In this document: positions 34,499 to 44,304 of the stretch, piece after piece
How positions within the stretch are numbered: the stretch's first letter is position 1
Layout of the letters: every line of letters begins with the position of its first letter
NCBI GenBank assembly: GCA_020446815.1
Contig: JAGRDY010000002.1
Location: 1-64,000, forward strand
DNA from: Paracoccaceae bacterium
Lineage (GTDB): Bacteria; Pseudomonadota; Alphaproteobacteria; Rhodobacterales; Rhodobacteraceae
Length of the DNA: 64,000 bases
Direction: 5' to 3'
Made by a program: the position numbers and the translations under genes
Notes under the pieces: generated by a model
The model's input: only the letters and a program-made list of their open reading frames with translations
Databases searched by the model: none
What the model was told of the DNA's origin: nothing

Positions 34499-35522
34499 CG
34501 CGCCTGCCGCGCCGGTACGCTGCGATCTGCGCAGCGATACGGTGACGCGCCCCGATGCGGCGATGCGCCGCGCCATGGCCGCGGCCGAGGTGGGCGACGA
34601 CGTCTACGGCGAAGACCCCGAGGTCAACCGGCTGGAGAGCGAGCTGGCGGCGATGCTGGGCAAGGAGGCCGGCCTGTTCCTGCCCTCGGGGACGCAAAGC
34701 AATCTTGTGGCGATTCTGACCCATTGCGGGCGCGGCGACGAGGCGATGGTGGGTGCGGGCTATCATGTCTTTCGCGACGAGGCGGCCGGCGCGGCGGTTC
34801 TGGGGGGTGTGGCGCTTTTGCCGCTGCCGCTGAGCGATTCCGGCGGGGTGTCGGCGCGGGTGATCGCGGCGGCGCTGCGGCCTGACGATGTGCATTATCC
34901 GGTCAGCCGCCTGCTGTGCCTGGAAAACACGGTCGGCGGGCGCGCGGTGCCCCTGGCTGAGACGCGGGCAGCGGCCGAGGCGGCAAGGCGCGCGGGGCTG
35001 TCCGTGCATCTGGACGGCGCGCGGTTCTTCAACGCGGTAACGGCGCTGGGCTGTGGGCCCGCCGATCTGGCGGGGGTTGCCGATACGGTGTCGGTCTGTC
35101 TTTCCAAGGGGTTGGGCGCGCCGGTCGGGACAGTTCTGGTGGGGCCCGCAGCGTTGATGGCGCGGGCGCGGCGGCAACGCAAGATCCTGGGCGGCGGGAT
35201 GCGCCAGGCGGGCATTCTCGCGGCGGCGGGACGCCATGCGCTGGCTTGCAACCGCGCCGGCCTGGCGGGCGATCACGCCCGCGCGGCGGAACTGGCCGGG
35301 GCGCTGAGCGATCTGGGCGCGGGCGCGGTAAGTCACGCCACCAATATGGTGTTCTTCACCCCTGACGGGGGTGAAACGGCGGCGCTGCGCAGGGCGCTAT
35401 CGGCAAAGGGAGTTCTGATCGGCGGCCAGCCGCGCCGGATTCGCATGGTTCTGCACCGCGATGTCGAAGATTCGGCGCTGGCCGCGGCGATCGAGGCGTT
35501 TCGCGGCTTTTACGGCGGCTGA
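34491..35522 (+). CDS. ltaE: low-specificity threonine aldolase
   Basis: A 343-residue PLP enzyme that splits L-threonine and L-allo-threonine to glycine and acetaldehyde. Visible: the N-terminal RSDTVTRPDAAMRRAMAAA block, VGDDVYGEDPEVN, LHLDGARFFNAV and the PLP lysine in SVCLSKGLGAPVG. The start overlaps ispA by eight bases in another frame; the longer frame running back into ispA is rejected. It interrupts the usual ispA-dxs arrangement, without an obvious metabolic reason. Confidence 0.94.
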   Translation: MPDAPAAPVRCDLRSDTVTRPDAAMRRAMAAAEVGDDVYGEDPEVNRLESELAAMLGKEAGLFLPSGTQSNLVAILTHCGRGDEAMVGAGYHVFRDEAAGAAVLGGVALLPLPLSDSGGVSARVIAAALRPDDVHYPVSRLLCLENTVGGRAVPLAETRAAAEAARRAGLSVHLDGARFFNAVTALGCGPADLAGVADTVSVCLSKGLGAPVGTVLVGPAALMARARRQRKILGGGMRQAGILAAAGRHALACNRAGLAGDHARAAELAGALSDLGAGAVSHATNMVFFTPDGGETAALRRALSAKGVLIGGQPRRIRMVLHRDVEDSALAAAIEAFRGFYGG

Positions 35523-35606
35523 TTGCCCTGCCGCGCCCGCCCAAGGTGATTGTTCCCCGCGGCGTTTCGCTCTAAACCGGCACAAACCGACCATGGGGCC
35601 GTACCT

Positions 35607-37523
35607 TTGACCGACCGACCGAAAACACCGACGCTGGATCGGGTGAAGATTCCCGCCGATCTCAAGGCGCTGAGCGACCGCGAACTGAAAACGCTGGCCG
35701 ATGAGTTGCGCGCCGAGACGATCAGCGCGGTATCGGTGACGGGCGGGCATCTGGGCGCGGGGCTGGGTGTTGTCGAACTGACCGTCGCACTTCATGCGGT
35801 TTTCGACGCGCCGCGCGACAAGATCATCTGGGATGTCGGTCATCAGAGCTACCCGCACAAGATCCTGACCGGGCGGCGCGACCGCATCCGTACCCTGCGC
35901 ATGAAAGACGGCCTTTCGGGTTTCACCAAGCGGTCGGAGAGCCCCTATGACCCTTTCGGGGCGGCGCATAGCTCGACCTCGATTTCGGCGGCGCTGGGCT
36001 TTGTCGTCGCCCGCGATCTTGGCGGCGATGCGGGCGATGCGATCGCGGTGATCGGCGACGGAGCCATGTCGGCCGGCATGGCGTTCGAGGCGCTGAACAA
36101 CGCGGGCGATCTGGGCAAGCGGCTGATCGTCATCCTCAACGACAATGACATGTCGATCGCCCCGCCGGTCGGTGCGATGTCGGCCTATCTGACACGGCTT
36201 TACACCGAAGGCCCGTTTCAGGACCTGCGCGCGGCGGCCAGGGGGGCGGTCAGCCTGCTGCCCGGACCTTTTCAGGAAGGCGCGCGGCGGGCCAAGGAAA
36301 TGATCAAGGGTATTGCCGTGGGCGGCACCCTGTTCGAGGAACTGGGCTTTTCCTATGTCGGCCCCATCGACGGCCATGATGTCGACCAGCTTCTGGCTGT
36401 CCTGCGCACGGTCAAGGCGCGGGCGGCCGGGCCGATCCTGATCCATGCCATCACCAGAAAAGGCAAGGGCTATGGCCCCGCCGAACGGGCCAGCGACAGG
36501 GGCCATGCGACGGCGAAATTCGATGTGATGACGGGCGCGCAGAAAAAGCCGCTGTCGAATGCGCCCTCCTATACCAAGGTGTTCGCGGAAAACCTGATCA
36601 AGGCGGCCGAGGCCGATGACAGGATCGTCGCCATCACCGCGGCGATGCCGGAAGGGACCGGGTTGAATCTTTTCGCCGAACGCTTTGCCAAACGCTGTTT
36701 TGACGTGGGGATCGCCGAGCAACATGCGGTGACCTTTGCCGCGGGGCTGGCGGCGGGGGGGATGAAACCCTTCTGCGCGCTTTATTCGACCTTCCTGCAG
36801 CGCGGCTACGATCAGGTCGTGCATGACGTGGCCATCCAGCGGCTGCCGGTGCGATTCGCCATCGACCGGGCAGGCCTGGTCGGGGCCGATGGCGCGACCC
36901 ATGCCGGGGCGTTCGACATCGCCTTTCTGGCCAACCTGCCGGGTTTCATCGTCATGGCCGCGGCGGACGAGGCGGAACTGGCGCATATGGTCGCCACCGC
37001 GGCGGCGGTTGACGACCGGCCCACCGCCTTCCGGTTCCCGCGCGGCGACGGCGTGGGGGTCACCCTGCCCGAACGCGCCGTTCCAATGGAAATCGGCAAG
37101 GGGCGCGTGGTGGCCGAGGGCGGGCGCGTGGCGATCCTGTCCTTCGGCACCCGGCTGGCAGAAGTGCTGAAGGCCCGCGAGGCGCTGGCGGCGCGCGGGC
37201 TGGCCCCGACGGTCGCCGACGCACGCTTTGCCAAGCCGCTCGACCGCGATCTGATCTTGCAACTGGTCGCCGGGCACGCGGCGCTGATCACCGTCGAAGA
37301 GGGCGCCATCGGCGGTTTCGGCAGCCATGTGGCGCAGCTTTTGGCCGATGAGGGCGTGTTTGACCGCGGCTACAAGTTTCGTGCCATGGTGCTGCCCGAT
37401 ACCTTCATCGACCAGTCGAGCCCCGAGGACATGTATGCGGTGGCCGGCATGAACGCAGCCCATATCGAGGCGAAGGTGCTGGAGGTGCTGGGGGTGGCAA
37501 CGGTCGGCAGCAAACGGGCCTGA
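35607..37523 (+). CDS. dxs: 1-deoxy-D-xylulose-5-phosphate synthase
   Basis: A 638-residue thiamine diphosphate enzyme making the first compound of the non-mevalonate isoprenoid pathway from pyruvate and glyceraldehyde 3-phosphate. The TPP motif begins [18 protein letters not shown], and [31 protein letters not shown] and the C-terminal transketolase domain are present. The TTG start at 35607 ([12 protein letters not shown]) matches the family N terminus; an upstream TTG adds 19 unlikely residues. A small ACGCCC/GGGCGT hairpin follows the stop. Confidence 0.95.
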   Translation: MTDRPKTPTLDRVKIPADLKALSDRELKTLADELRAETISAVSVTGGHLGAGLGVVELTVALHAVFDAPRDKIIWDVGHQSYPHKILTGRRDRIRTLRMKDGLSGFTKRSESPYDPFGAAHSSTSISAALGFVVARDLGGDAGDAIAVIGDGAMSAGMAFEALNNAGDLGKRLIVILNDNDMSIAPPVGAMSAYLTRLYTEGPFQDLRAAARGAVSLLPGPFQEGARRAKEMIKGIAVGGTLFEELGFSYVGPIDGHDVDQLLAVLRTVKARAAGPILIHAITRKGKGYGPAERASDRGHATAKFDVMTGAQKKPLSNAPSYTKVFAENLIKAAEADDRIVAITAAMPEGTGLNLFAERFAKRCFDVGIAEQHAVTFAAGLAAGGMKPFCALYSTFLQRGYDQVVHDVAIQRLPVRFAIDRAGLVGADGATHAGAFDIAFLANLPGFIVMAAADEAELAHMVATAAAVDDRPTAFRFPRGDGVGVTLPERAVPMEIGKGRVVAEGGRVAILSFGTRLAEVLKAREALAARGLAPTVADARFAKPLDRDLILQLVAGHAALITVEEGAIGGFGSHVAQLLADEGVFDRGYKFRAMVLPDTFIDQSSPEDMYAVAGMNAAHIEAKVLEVLGVATVGSKRA

Positions 37524-37624
37524 GGCCGGCAAACGCCCCGGTCCGGGCGTCAAAGGCTTGACTCGCGCCGGCGGGTTTTTGCACCATGGGCGGGTTGCCG
37601 TCGTTTTCCTGAGGGGGGGAAGAA

Positions 37625-37801
37625 ATGAAGAAACCTGGTTTGGCGCTTGTCTTTGGGGTATTTGCGACCGCAACACTGGCTGGCGGGATCGAGCCGGTCA
37701 TGGAAACGGCGGTGATGGAAACGGCGGCGGCATCGTCGGCAAGCGACAACTGGGCGGGCATCGCGCTGACCCTGCTGCTGCTGGGCACCGCGCTCAACTG
37801 A
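37625..37801 (+). CDS. small secreted or membrane-anchored hypothetical protein
   Basis: A 58-residue protein. It has a Lys-Lys N terminus, a hydrophobic signal-like segment ending in LAGG (residues 1-21), a short acidic middle with a repeated VMETA unit, and a second hydrophobic stretch (ALTLLLLGTAL) at the C terminus. GAGGGGGGA precedes the ATG. This layout recalls the small GG-E-P proteins seen in many Rhodobacteraceae, but no function is known. Three bases separate its stop from the 3' end of the convergent SDR gene. Confidence 0.6.
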   Translation: MKKPGLALVFGVFATATLAGGIEPVMETAVMETAAASSASDNWAGIALTLLLLGTALN

Positions 37802-37803
37802 GA

Positions 37804-38673
37804 TCACCCTTCCCGCGACGCATCGAGAAGCGCGCGCAAACCGGTTCGGTAATCCGGATAACGGAGCGTTACACCCAGATCGGTTTTCAGCCGGTCGTTT
37901 CGGACGCGCTTGGATTCCGCATAAAAGCTGCGCGCCAGCGGGGTCATCTCGGCATCCTCGAAGGCGATTTCGGGCGGCAGCGGCAGATCGAGCAGCCGTG
38001 CCGCTTCGGCCAGAACGTCTTCGGGCGGGGCCGGGTCGTCATCGGATACATTGTAGATGGCTCCCGGCCGTGGGCTGGCGATGGATGCGGCCAGAACCTG
38101 CGCGATATCATCGACATGAATACGGCTGAAATACTGACCCGGCTTGACGATCCGCCTTGCGGTGCCATTGCGGACCTTGCTGAAAGGTCCGCGCCCCGGC
38201 CCGTAGATGCCCGCGAGACGAAAGATATGCAACGGCAAGCCGTGTTCGTGTGCCAGCGCCTGCCATTGCGCTTCGGCGAGCACCCGGAGGCGCCCGCGCC
38301 GGGTCGTGGGGGTCAGGGGGGTATGTTCGTCCACCCAGCCGCCCCGGTGATCGCCGTAAACCCCGGTCGTGGACAGATAACCGAGCCATTTCAGATGCGC
38401 TGCGGCAGCGGCAATGTCGGTGGCGCAGGCGGCAAGCACGGGATCGCCGCCATCCCCCGGCGCCGTGGAAATCAGGACATGGCTGGCTTGCGCCAGGGCG
38501 TCGCGAACCGGGGCGCCCGGCCAGATCAGCGGCTCAACCCCGCTGGCGGCCAGGAGCCTGGCCTTTTGCGCGGATCTGGTGGTGCCGATCACCCGCCAGC
38601 CTGCCGGTTGCAGGAGGTCCGACAGCGCCTGAGCGCTATAACCCAGGCCGAAACAGAAAAGCGTGCTGGTCAT
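37804..38673 (-). CDS. SDR-family NAD-dependent epimerase/dehydratase
   Basis: A 289-residue extended short-chain dehydrogenase-like protein. The start is degenerate for nucleotide binding (LFCFGLGYSAQAL), followed by LGYLSTTGVYGDHRGGWVDE with the catalytic Thr-Tyr region, IFRLAGIYGPGRGP and HVDDIAQVL. This matches the YeeZ-like group of the family, with unknown substrate. The ATG at 38673 is chosen; in-frame starts further upstream add no conserved sequence. Divergent from the methyltransferase gene. Confidence 0.8.
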   Translation of the reverse strand: MTSTLFCFGLGYSAQALSDLLQPAGWRVIGTTRSAQKARLLAASGVEPLIWPGAPVRDALAQASHVLISTAPGDGGDPVLAACATDIAAAAAHLKWLGYLSTTGVYGDHRGGWVDEHTPLTPTTRRGRLRVLAEAQWQALAHEHGLPLHIFRLAGIYGPGRGPFSKVRNGTARRIVKPGQYFSRIHVDDIAQVLAASIASPRPGAIYNVSDDDPAPPEDVLAEAARLLDLPLPPEIAFEDAEMTPLARSFYAESKRVRNDRLKTDLGVTLRYPDYRTGLRALLDASREG

Positions 38674-38795
38674 GCCGGGAATTATCCGTTGCATGGCTTT
38701 GGCGTGCAAGTGCGATTGCGGGGTGTGTCGCCCGGTTAACGGTGTTGCCCGATTAACAGTATTGACTGTCATGGGCAATCGGTCTTCCCTTGCGC

Positions 38796-39422
38796 ATGGC
38801 CCGCAAACCACCCAGGCTCGACGCCGCATACAGCCTGAAGACGCCGGCGGATTCGCGGCGGCTCTATCGCGACTGGGCCAGCACCTATGACGACGATTTC
38901 GCCGCGCGGATGGATTATCAGATGCCCGCGCGGATCGCGGCGGTCTTTGCCGCTTCGGGCGAGGGGCCGGTACTGGATATCGGCGCGGGCACGGGGCTGG
39001 TGGCCGAAAAGCTGGGCGCCCTGGGCATCGGGCCGGTTGACGGGATCGATATATCGGCGGAGATGTTGCAGGTCGCGGCGGCCAAAGGCGTGTACCGGCG
39101 GACCCTGGTCGCCGACCTGACCAGGACCCTGCCGATCGAGGACCGGACCTATCGCGGTTTTGTCAGTTCGGGCACCTTCACCCATGGCCATGTCGGCCCT
39201 GATGCGCTGGATGAATTGTTGCGCGTGGCGGTGCCGGGGGCGTTTTTCGCCCTGTCCGTTCATTCAGCCGTCTTCGAGACCGCCGGATTCGACAGGAAAC
39301 TGCGCAATCTCGCGCCGATGGTCCGCGATCTGAGCATCGAGCCGGTTGCGATTTACGGTCACGGCGCGGGCGGCGATCACGCCACGGATCAGGCCCTGAT
39401 CGTCAGCTTTCGGCGGGCTTGA
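38796..39422 (+). CDS. class I SAM-dependent methyltransferase
   Basis: A 208-residue protein with the Rossmann-type methyltransferase core: motif I VLDIGAGTGLVAEKL near residue 60, VDGIDISAEML as motif II, and FVSSGTFTHGHVGPDAL further on. The N-terminal LYRDWASTYDDDF is common in the UbiE/TehB-like group. Substrate unknown. Read alone, divergent from the SDR gene. An in-frame TTG six bases upstream is possible. Confidence 0.85.
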   Translation: MARKPPRLDAAYSLKTPADSRRLYRDWASTYDDDFAARMDYQMPARIAAVFAASGEGPVLDIGAGTGLVAEKLGALGIGPVDGIDISAEMLQVAAAKGVYRRTLVADLTRTLPIEDRTYRGFVSSGTFTHGHVGPDALDELLRVAVPGAFFALSVHSAVFETAGFDRKLRNLAPMVRDLSIEPVAIYGHGAGGDHATDQALIVSFRRA

Positions 39423-39634
39423 CGCAAATCATCATCCCGGCCTTTGCACGAATGTGAACGATGGCGCTGCGTTGCAGGATTGTTTCTGATCCGGGCGAAA
39501 CAGCCTGGTTGACCGGTCTAAGCGTTTCGGGAAGTAGCTGATCCATCAAATGGCGCCAAAAGCGCGAAATCGCCGCTGGCGCGGCATGGGTCCGGCGCTA
39601 TAGGGTTTGGTCCGAAGTGCCATAAATCAACAGC

Positions 39635-39660
39635 TTGCCACGAAGCAATTTGCCACGAAG
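39635..39660 (+). repeat. 11-bp direct repeat upstream of the arylsulfotransferase-like gene
   Basis: TTGCCACGAAG occurs at 39635-39645 and again at 39650-39660, a 15-base period, ending nine bases before the ATG. It may be a regulator site or a small duplication; the second copy supplies the GAAGG ribosome binding site. Confidence 0.5.
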
Positions 39661-39668
39661 GCGCTGAA

Positions 39669-41072
39669 ATGTTACGCCCGCGTCTGCCCTGGTACTGGAT
39701 CTTGCTTCCCATGCGTCGGATACTATTCGCGAAAATCGAAGTCTGGGTCGTGCTGTTTCTGGCGCTTGTCGGGATATTGGCGGCAGTGTTGTTCGCGGGC
39801 GCGGTCTTGAGCGTGGAACGCGGCCGCCATCAGTTCGGGCGGGCCGGCCCGGCCGCGCTGGCAATCGCGGAAATTCCCATCACTCTCGAAAAGCTGGCCA
39901 AGGCGGCGCAGGACATGCAGATCCGCCTCAACGGGCGCTTTGACGGTGAAGCGGGCTGGTCGCTGAGCGAGGATCGGCCGACCGGCCTGCCGGGATATCT
40001 CATCTACAGCTATTTCGATCCGGATGCCGGATCTTCGGTGATCGAGATGGTGTCGTTGAACGATGTCAGTCCCGTCCATCAATGGCGCCCGGACATGACG
40101 GATATTCTGCGCGACGCGCAACGCACCACCCATGCGACGCAGTTCGAAAACTGGGTTTCCGCGCGATTCCGGCAGTTTCATCCATATCTGATGGCCGATG
40201 GAGGTTTGCTGATCAAGGAAACGACTTCGCCGTTGATACGGATCGACGCCTGTGCCCGGCCGGTGTGGATGCGCGATCGGGTGATGTTCCACCATTCGAC
40301 GGAATCCGATGGCGGTGGCGGGTTCTGGATTCCCGGCCTGAAGGAACCGTCGCCGGTCGCGCGGGTGGTGCCGAAATTCCGTGATGACAGTCTGGTCCAT
40401 GTCACCGCGGACGGTGATATCCTTGCCGAGATTTCGATGGGTGACATGCTGATCCGGCATGGGCTGGAGCCGCTGATTTTCTCGGCCGATAACCAGTACC
40501 GATTCGACCCGATGCATCTGAACGATATCCAGCCGGTATTGAACGACGGGCCCTACTGGCGGGCGGGCGATCTGTTTTTGAGCTTTCGCCATATCTCGAC
40601 GGTGATGCTGTACCGGCCGTCGACGGACGAAATCGTGTGGTGGAAACAGGGCCCCTGGATGGGGCAGCATGATGTGGACATCCTTGATAACCACCGGATC
40701 GCGGTGTTCAACAACAATGCCTCCAATCGCGGCATCGGCGGCAGGGTCAATGGCAGTTCCGACATTTCGGTCTATGACTTTGCCACCGACCGCGTCAGCC
40801 ACCCCTATGCCGCGGCGATGGCGCGCGAAAGCGTCGAGGCGCGATCGGAAGGGCTTTACACCCTATTGCCCGGCGGCGCCTTTATCGTCGAAGACCACAA
40901 TTCCGGTCGCGTCCTGGTCTTTTCGGCTGAGGGCCGCAAACTGGCGCAGTTCATCAACAGGCAGGCGGATGGCAATGTCTATCAGATCGGCTGGGGGCGC
41001 TATGTCGATCAGGCCGAGGGCGACCGGGCCCTGAAACGCATCGCACAGACGGCTTGTGCGGATGGTGAGTAA
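39669..41072 (+). CDS. arylsulfotransferase-like membrane-anchored protein, copy 1
   Basis: A 467-residue protein with one N-terminal membrane anchor (about residues 24-46) and a large extracytoplasmic domain. It has the repeated blade pattern of the arylsulfotransferase (ASST) fold: MFHHSTESDGGGGFWIPG near residue 205, MHLNDIQPVLN near 280, GDLFLSFRHISTVMLY near 300, and GQHDVDILDNHRIAVFNNN near 332. In ASST enzymes such histidines take part in sulfate transfer. Substrate unknown; it could move sulfate between phenolic donors and a surface molecule. The next gene is a paralog 29 bases on. Confidence 0.72.
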   Translation: MLRPRLPWYWILLPMRRILFAKIEVWVVLFLALVGILAAVLFAGAVLSVERGRHQFGRAGPAALAIAEIPITLEKLAKAAQDMQIRLNGRFDGEAGWSLSEDRPTGLPGYLIYSYFDPDAGSSVIEMVSLNDVSPVHQWRPDMTDILRDAQRTTHATQFENWVSARFRQFHPYLMADGGLLIKETTSPLIRIDACARPVWMRDRVMFHHSTESDGGGGFWIPGLKEPSPVARVVPKFRDDSLVHVTADGDILAEISMGDMLIRHGLEPLIFSADNQYRFDPMHLNDIQPVLNDGPYWRAGDLFLSFRHISTVMLYRPSTDEIVWWKQGPWMGQHDVDILDNHRIAVFNNNASNRGIGGRVNGSSDISVYDFATDRVSHPYAAAMARESVEARSEGLYTLLPGGAFIVEDHNSGRVLVFSAEGRKLAQFINRQADGNVYQIGWGRYVDQAEGDRALKRIAQTACADGE

Positions 41073-41101
41073 CATAAAGGCCGTGACACGCTAGCCCGAG
41101 G

Positions 41102-42385
41102 ATGAAAACCTACATGACACCGCAACGTATTTCGCTTGTCGCCGCCGTTTTCCTGGCCCTTTTGGGGGCCTTTTACGCTGGCATGTGGACCGCGTTCAAG
41201 GAATGGGCGCCCTGGCAGACCGTGACCACCGCGCGCGCGATCTGGCAATCCTATCGGGCCACGGGGCGCATCTTGCGCGAAAACACCTATAACCACCGCG
41301 ACCGCGCCTGGCCGAAAGAGCCCTATACGGTATTCGACGCCGCCGCGGTGGCGCCCGGATATCTGGCAATAAACCGCTTTCATCCCGGCGATCAGCGCTT
41401 TGTCTCGGAGCTTCTGGATGGGTCGGGCAAGGTCGTGCATCGCTGGCCGATCGACTATTCGCAAATCGTTGCCGGCGGGTCGAGCACCGAGTTCGTCCAT
41501 GCCGCCAAGCCTTTGCCTGACGGATCGCTTCTGGTGGATTTCGACGACGGCCATGCGGTGGCGCGGCTTGACGCCTGCGGGCGTCCGATCTGGACCCGGA
41601 CCGACAAGACCTATCACCATCTGATCGAGCGCGACGGCGACGGGTTCTGGATCTGGCAGGCGACCGGATGGGACGGATCGCAGGATCAGAACATGATCCG
41701 GATCGACAACGAAACCGGTGACATCACCGACAAGATCAGCCTTGTCGACGACGTGCTGGCCAAGGATCCGGTCGCCGCGATGCGGCTGACCATCCCGCCG
41801 GGGTTCGTTTTCGACAAGGACGCCCCGCCAGACACGCTCAAGGATATATTCCACCCCAATGATGTGGAGATTTTGCCAGCGGACATGGCTGCGGCGTTTC
41901 CGCAGTTTTCGGCCGGGGACATTCTGGTCAGCCTGCGCAATCTCGATACCATTGCGGTCTTTTCCCGGACCACGCACAAGCTGCTTTGGTCGCAGCAGGG
42001 CCCGTGGCTGATGCAGCATGACCCCGATTTTCAGCCTGACGGAACGATTACCGTCTATTCCAACAACCCGGATCGCAACCGGTCGACCCTGTTCCAGGTC
42101 GACCCGGCGACAGGCGCGACATCCTATGTGCTGGGGCCCGACAGCCCGGCCTATTTTTCCTGGATCATGGGAACCCACCAGCGGCTGCCAAATGGCAACT
42201 GGCTGATTTCAGTGCCCAAACAGGGGCGGGTTCTGGAAATCAGCGCCGCCGGCGCGCCGGTGCGCGAATACGACAATATCCTTGATGCGCGATATAACAG
42301 CTTTCTGACCCATGCCGAACTTCTTCCGCTGGATTTCTTCACCGAACTGCCGCATTGCGATACGTCTGGGCCAGAGGGCAATTGA
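41102..42385 (+). CDS. arylsulfotransferase-like membrane-anchored protein, copy 2
   Basis: A 427-residue paralog of the preceding protein, with a membrane anchor at about residues 10-28 and the same extracytoplasmic propeller motifs: TYHHLIERDGDGFWIW near residue 175, FHPNDVEILPA near 254, GDILVSLRNLDTIAVF near 275, QHDPDFQPDGTITVYSNN near 305 and THQRLPNGNWLIS near 358. Here the HPNDV and THQRLPNGN blocks are closer to the ASST consensus than in copy 1, so this copy is the likelier active one. An alternative ATG at 41114 has better spacing from GAGGA. The stop overlaps nothing but sits one base before the next gene. Confidence 0.75.
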   Translation: MKTYMTPQRISLVAAVFLALLGAFYAGMWTAFKEWAPWQTVTTARAIWQSYRATGRILRENTYNHRDRAWPKEPYTVFDAAAVAPGYLAINRFHPGDQRFVSELLDGSGKVVHRWPIDYSQIVAGGSSTEFVHAAKPLPDGSLLVDFDDGHAVARLDACGRPIWTRTDKTYHHLIERDGDGFWIWQATGWDGSQDQNMIRIDNETGDITDKISLVDDVLAKDPVAAMRLTIPPGFVFDKDAPPDTLKDIFHPNDVEILPADMAAAFPQFSAGDILVSLRNLDTIAVFSRTTHKLLWSQQGPWLMQHDPDFQPDGTITVYSNNPDRNRSTLFQVDPATGATSYVLGPDSPAYFSWIMGTHQRLPNGNWLISVPKQGRVLEISAAGAPVREYDNILDARYNSFLTHAELLPLDFFTELPHCDTSGPEGN

Positions 42386-42386
42386 A

Positions 42387-44276
42387 ATGGCCGTGAACAT
42401 GGAAAACCCGGCCCCCGGCCGATGGGCGATCTTGCGGCAATTCGGCCTTGCCCATGCGGTGATCCTGTGCCTGATCGTTTACCTGACGGTCACGGCATCG
42501 GGTGTGCTGATGGCGGGCAACAATTCGGATGACTGGCGCGACCTTGCCGGGGCACCTGGCAAATGGGCCGAGCTGGAAGGCCGATGGTTCATGGATGTGA
42601 TCTATCGCTACGTTCTGGGGGAACGGCCGCTTTTGCCGTTGCAGATCGTGCTGGCCTTCGGGTGCATGTTCGCGACCAGCCGGATTCTGGCCAGACACGT
42701 CGCCGAAAAGGCAGCGGTGCCGATGGCCACGGTGATGATTTTCGTCTTTTCGACCAATCACCTCTACATGGGTGATATCCTTCATTTCAACAGCCATCTG
42801 TTTGCGTTTCAACTGGCGATCCTGCTGTCTGTCGTGTCGATCCATCTGCTGACCGACCGGTTCGACGATGCAGGATGGGCCAGGCGGTTCGGCCTGATGG
42901 CGCTGGCGGTCCTGCTGGTGTCGCTGGCGCTGGCGATCTATCAGCCCTACGCCATTGTCGGCTTTATCATCCCCTTGCTTGGCATGATCAGCCCGCGGGC
43001 CCGGTCGTTTCGCGCGACGATTGCCATTCTGGGCATCTGCCTTCTGGTCGCGGCGGGGGCCTATCTCCTTTATGTCTTCTCGCTTGACACGTTCATCGCC
43101 CTTTCAGGGCGCGACGGCAGCCATACGCGGTTCGACAGCCCGGATGCAGAGGAATTACGCGCCAAGCTGGCCGACCTGCCTGCGATGATCCGCAGTTTCT
43201 TTACCGGCGGGCTGCTCTACATTCCGCTCGGGCTGAAGCTGGTTGTCGTTTTGGTGCCGTTTCTTGCGTTTCTGACGATGGCGCTTAACGTGCTGCTGGC
43301 TTTCGGCCCCGACGGGCCGGTCGGGTTTGGCGACCGTTTGTGGCGGGCATCGGCGGTTGTTCTGGGCACGGTCCTGATCCTGACGATCACGCCCTTTATC
43401 TTCTGGTTCACCTACAAGGATACCTTTTTGCCGCCGCGCGCGGTTGCCTATGCAGGCACCTTCATCGCAACGGCGTTCCTGGCCAACCTCAACCTGATGC
43501 GAACGCTCGGCCGCCATGTTCCGGCCGTTTCGCGATACATCGTCGCGTGCAAGGTTGCTTTTGCGGGTGTCTGTGCCGTTTTGCTGATCACCGCGAGCCA
43601 GATGTGGAGCGATCTGGCCGCCACGGCAGAGCGCGATGTCGAATTGGCGCGGTCGATCTATGCGCGGGCCACTGCCCTGCCCGGCTACGACGGCGGGGCC
43701 ATCCGGCTTGTCGGCGGTCTGCAATATGACGATCTTTCCTGGGGCGGGTCGATCGGGCGCACGGTTTTTCACGAAAACAATGATCAACACGGCATTTTCA
43801 GGGAAATGTTCAACACCCCGTGGCACGCCGAGTCGATTTCCCTGAGCCCGCGCGCCTGCCCCGCCTTTCCCGCGGACGGGTCGGTTTTCCTTCATGACGG
43901 TGCGGCCTATGTCTGCCTTGCGGCGATGAAGGACATTCGGCCACGCGACAATTGCCTTGATCTGCCCGAACTCGGCGGCACGGCCCTATGCGTGAACGGC
44001 ACCAACGTGGTGCAGCTTTTCCCCGGCTGCAGGCAGCCGCCGGACCCCAAGCAACGGATCTATGTCTGGTTGCGTGACAGTACGGGCGCGAAGATCCGCA
44101 TCATCCTCAAGACGGGCATGATTTATTTCGAACTGAATGGCGATTGCTATCGCGGCGCGAATCTCGAGCACGACATCGAACAGGTACTGTCGGTCGGCGG
44201 GTATGAAAGCGGCGTCGGCACATTGTGGTCCGAAGATACCAGCGGGCTGGCGCTTGGCCCGTTACCGGATCGTTGA
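42387..44276 (+). CDS. GtrII-like glucosyltransferase-domain membrane protein
   Basis: A 629-residue polytopic membrane protein with about ten hydrophobic segments in the first 430 residues and a soluble cysteine-containing C-terminal part (CPAFPADGS, YVCLAAMKD, DNCLDLP, LCVNGTN, PGCRQPP). The N-terminal NNSDDWRDLAG...GRWFMDVIYR...LPLQIVLAFG fits the family of phage/O-antigen type II glucosyltransferases, which transfer glucose from a polyprenyl carrier to a surface glycan outside the inner membrane. The start is at MAVNMEN after AGAGGG; a frame starting at 42312 inside the previous gene is rejected. GtrA- and GtrB-like genes follow within 4-6 kb. Confidence 0.75.
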   Translation: MAVNMENPAPGRWAILRQFGLAHAVILCLIVYLTVTASGVLMAGNNSDDWRDLAGAPGKWAELEGRWFMDVIYRYVLGERPLLPLQIVLAFGCMFATSRILARHVAEKAAVPMATVMIFVFSTNHLYMGDILHFNSHLFAFQLAILLSVVSIHLLTDRFDDAGWARRFGLMALAVLLVSLALAIYQPYAIVGFIIPLLGMISPRARSFRATIAILGICLLVAAGAYLLYVFSLDTFIALSGRDGSHTRFDSPDAEELRAKLADLPAMIRSFFTGGLLYIPLGLKLVVVLVPFLAFLTMALNVLLAFGPDGPVGFGDRLWRASAVVLGTVLILTITPFIFWFTYKDTFLPPRAVAYAGTFIATAFLANLNLMRTLGRHVPAVSRYIVACKVAFAGVCAVLLITASQMWSDLAATAERDVELARSIYARATALPGYDGGAIRLVGGLQYDDLSWGGSIGRTVFHENNDQHGIFREMFNTPWHAESISLSPRACPAFPADGSVFLHDGAAYVCLAAMKDIRPRDNCLDLPELGGTALCVNGTNVVQLFPGCRQPPDPKQRIYVWLRDSTGAKIRIILKTGMIYFELNGDCYRGANLEHDIEQVLSVGGYESGVGTLWSEDTSGLALGPLPDR

Positions 44277-44304
44277 CGGTCTTTGAGGGCGCAGGGCGGG
44301 TTTG

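Noticed and set aside
35397-37676. 759-codon minus-strand frame
   Set aside because: Antisense to dxs and the end of ltaE, with no ribosome binding site or recognisable domain.
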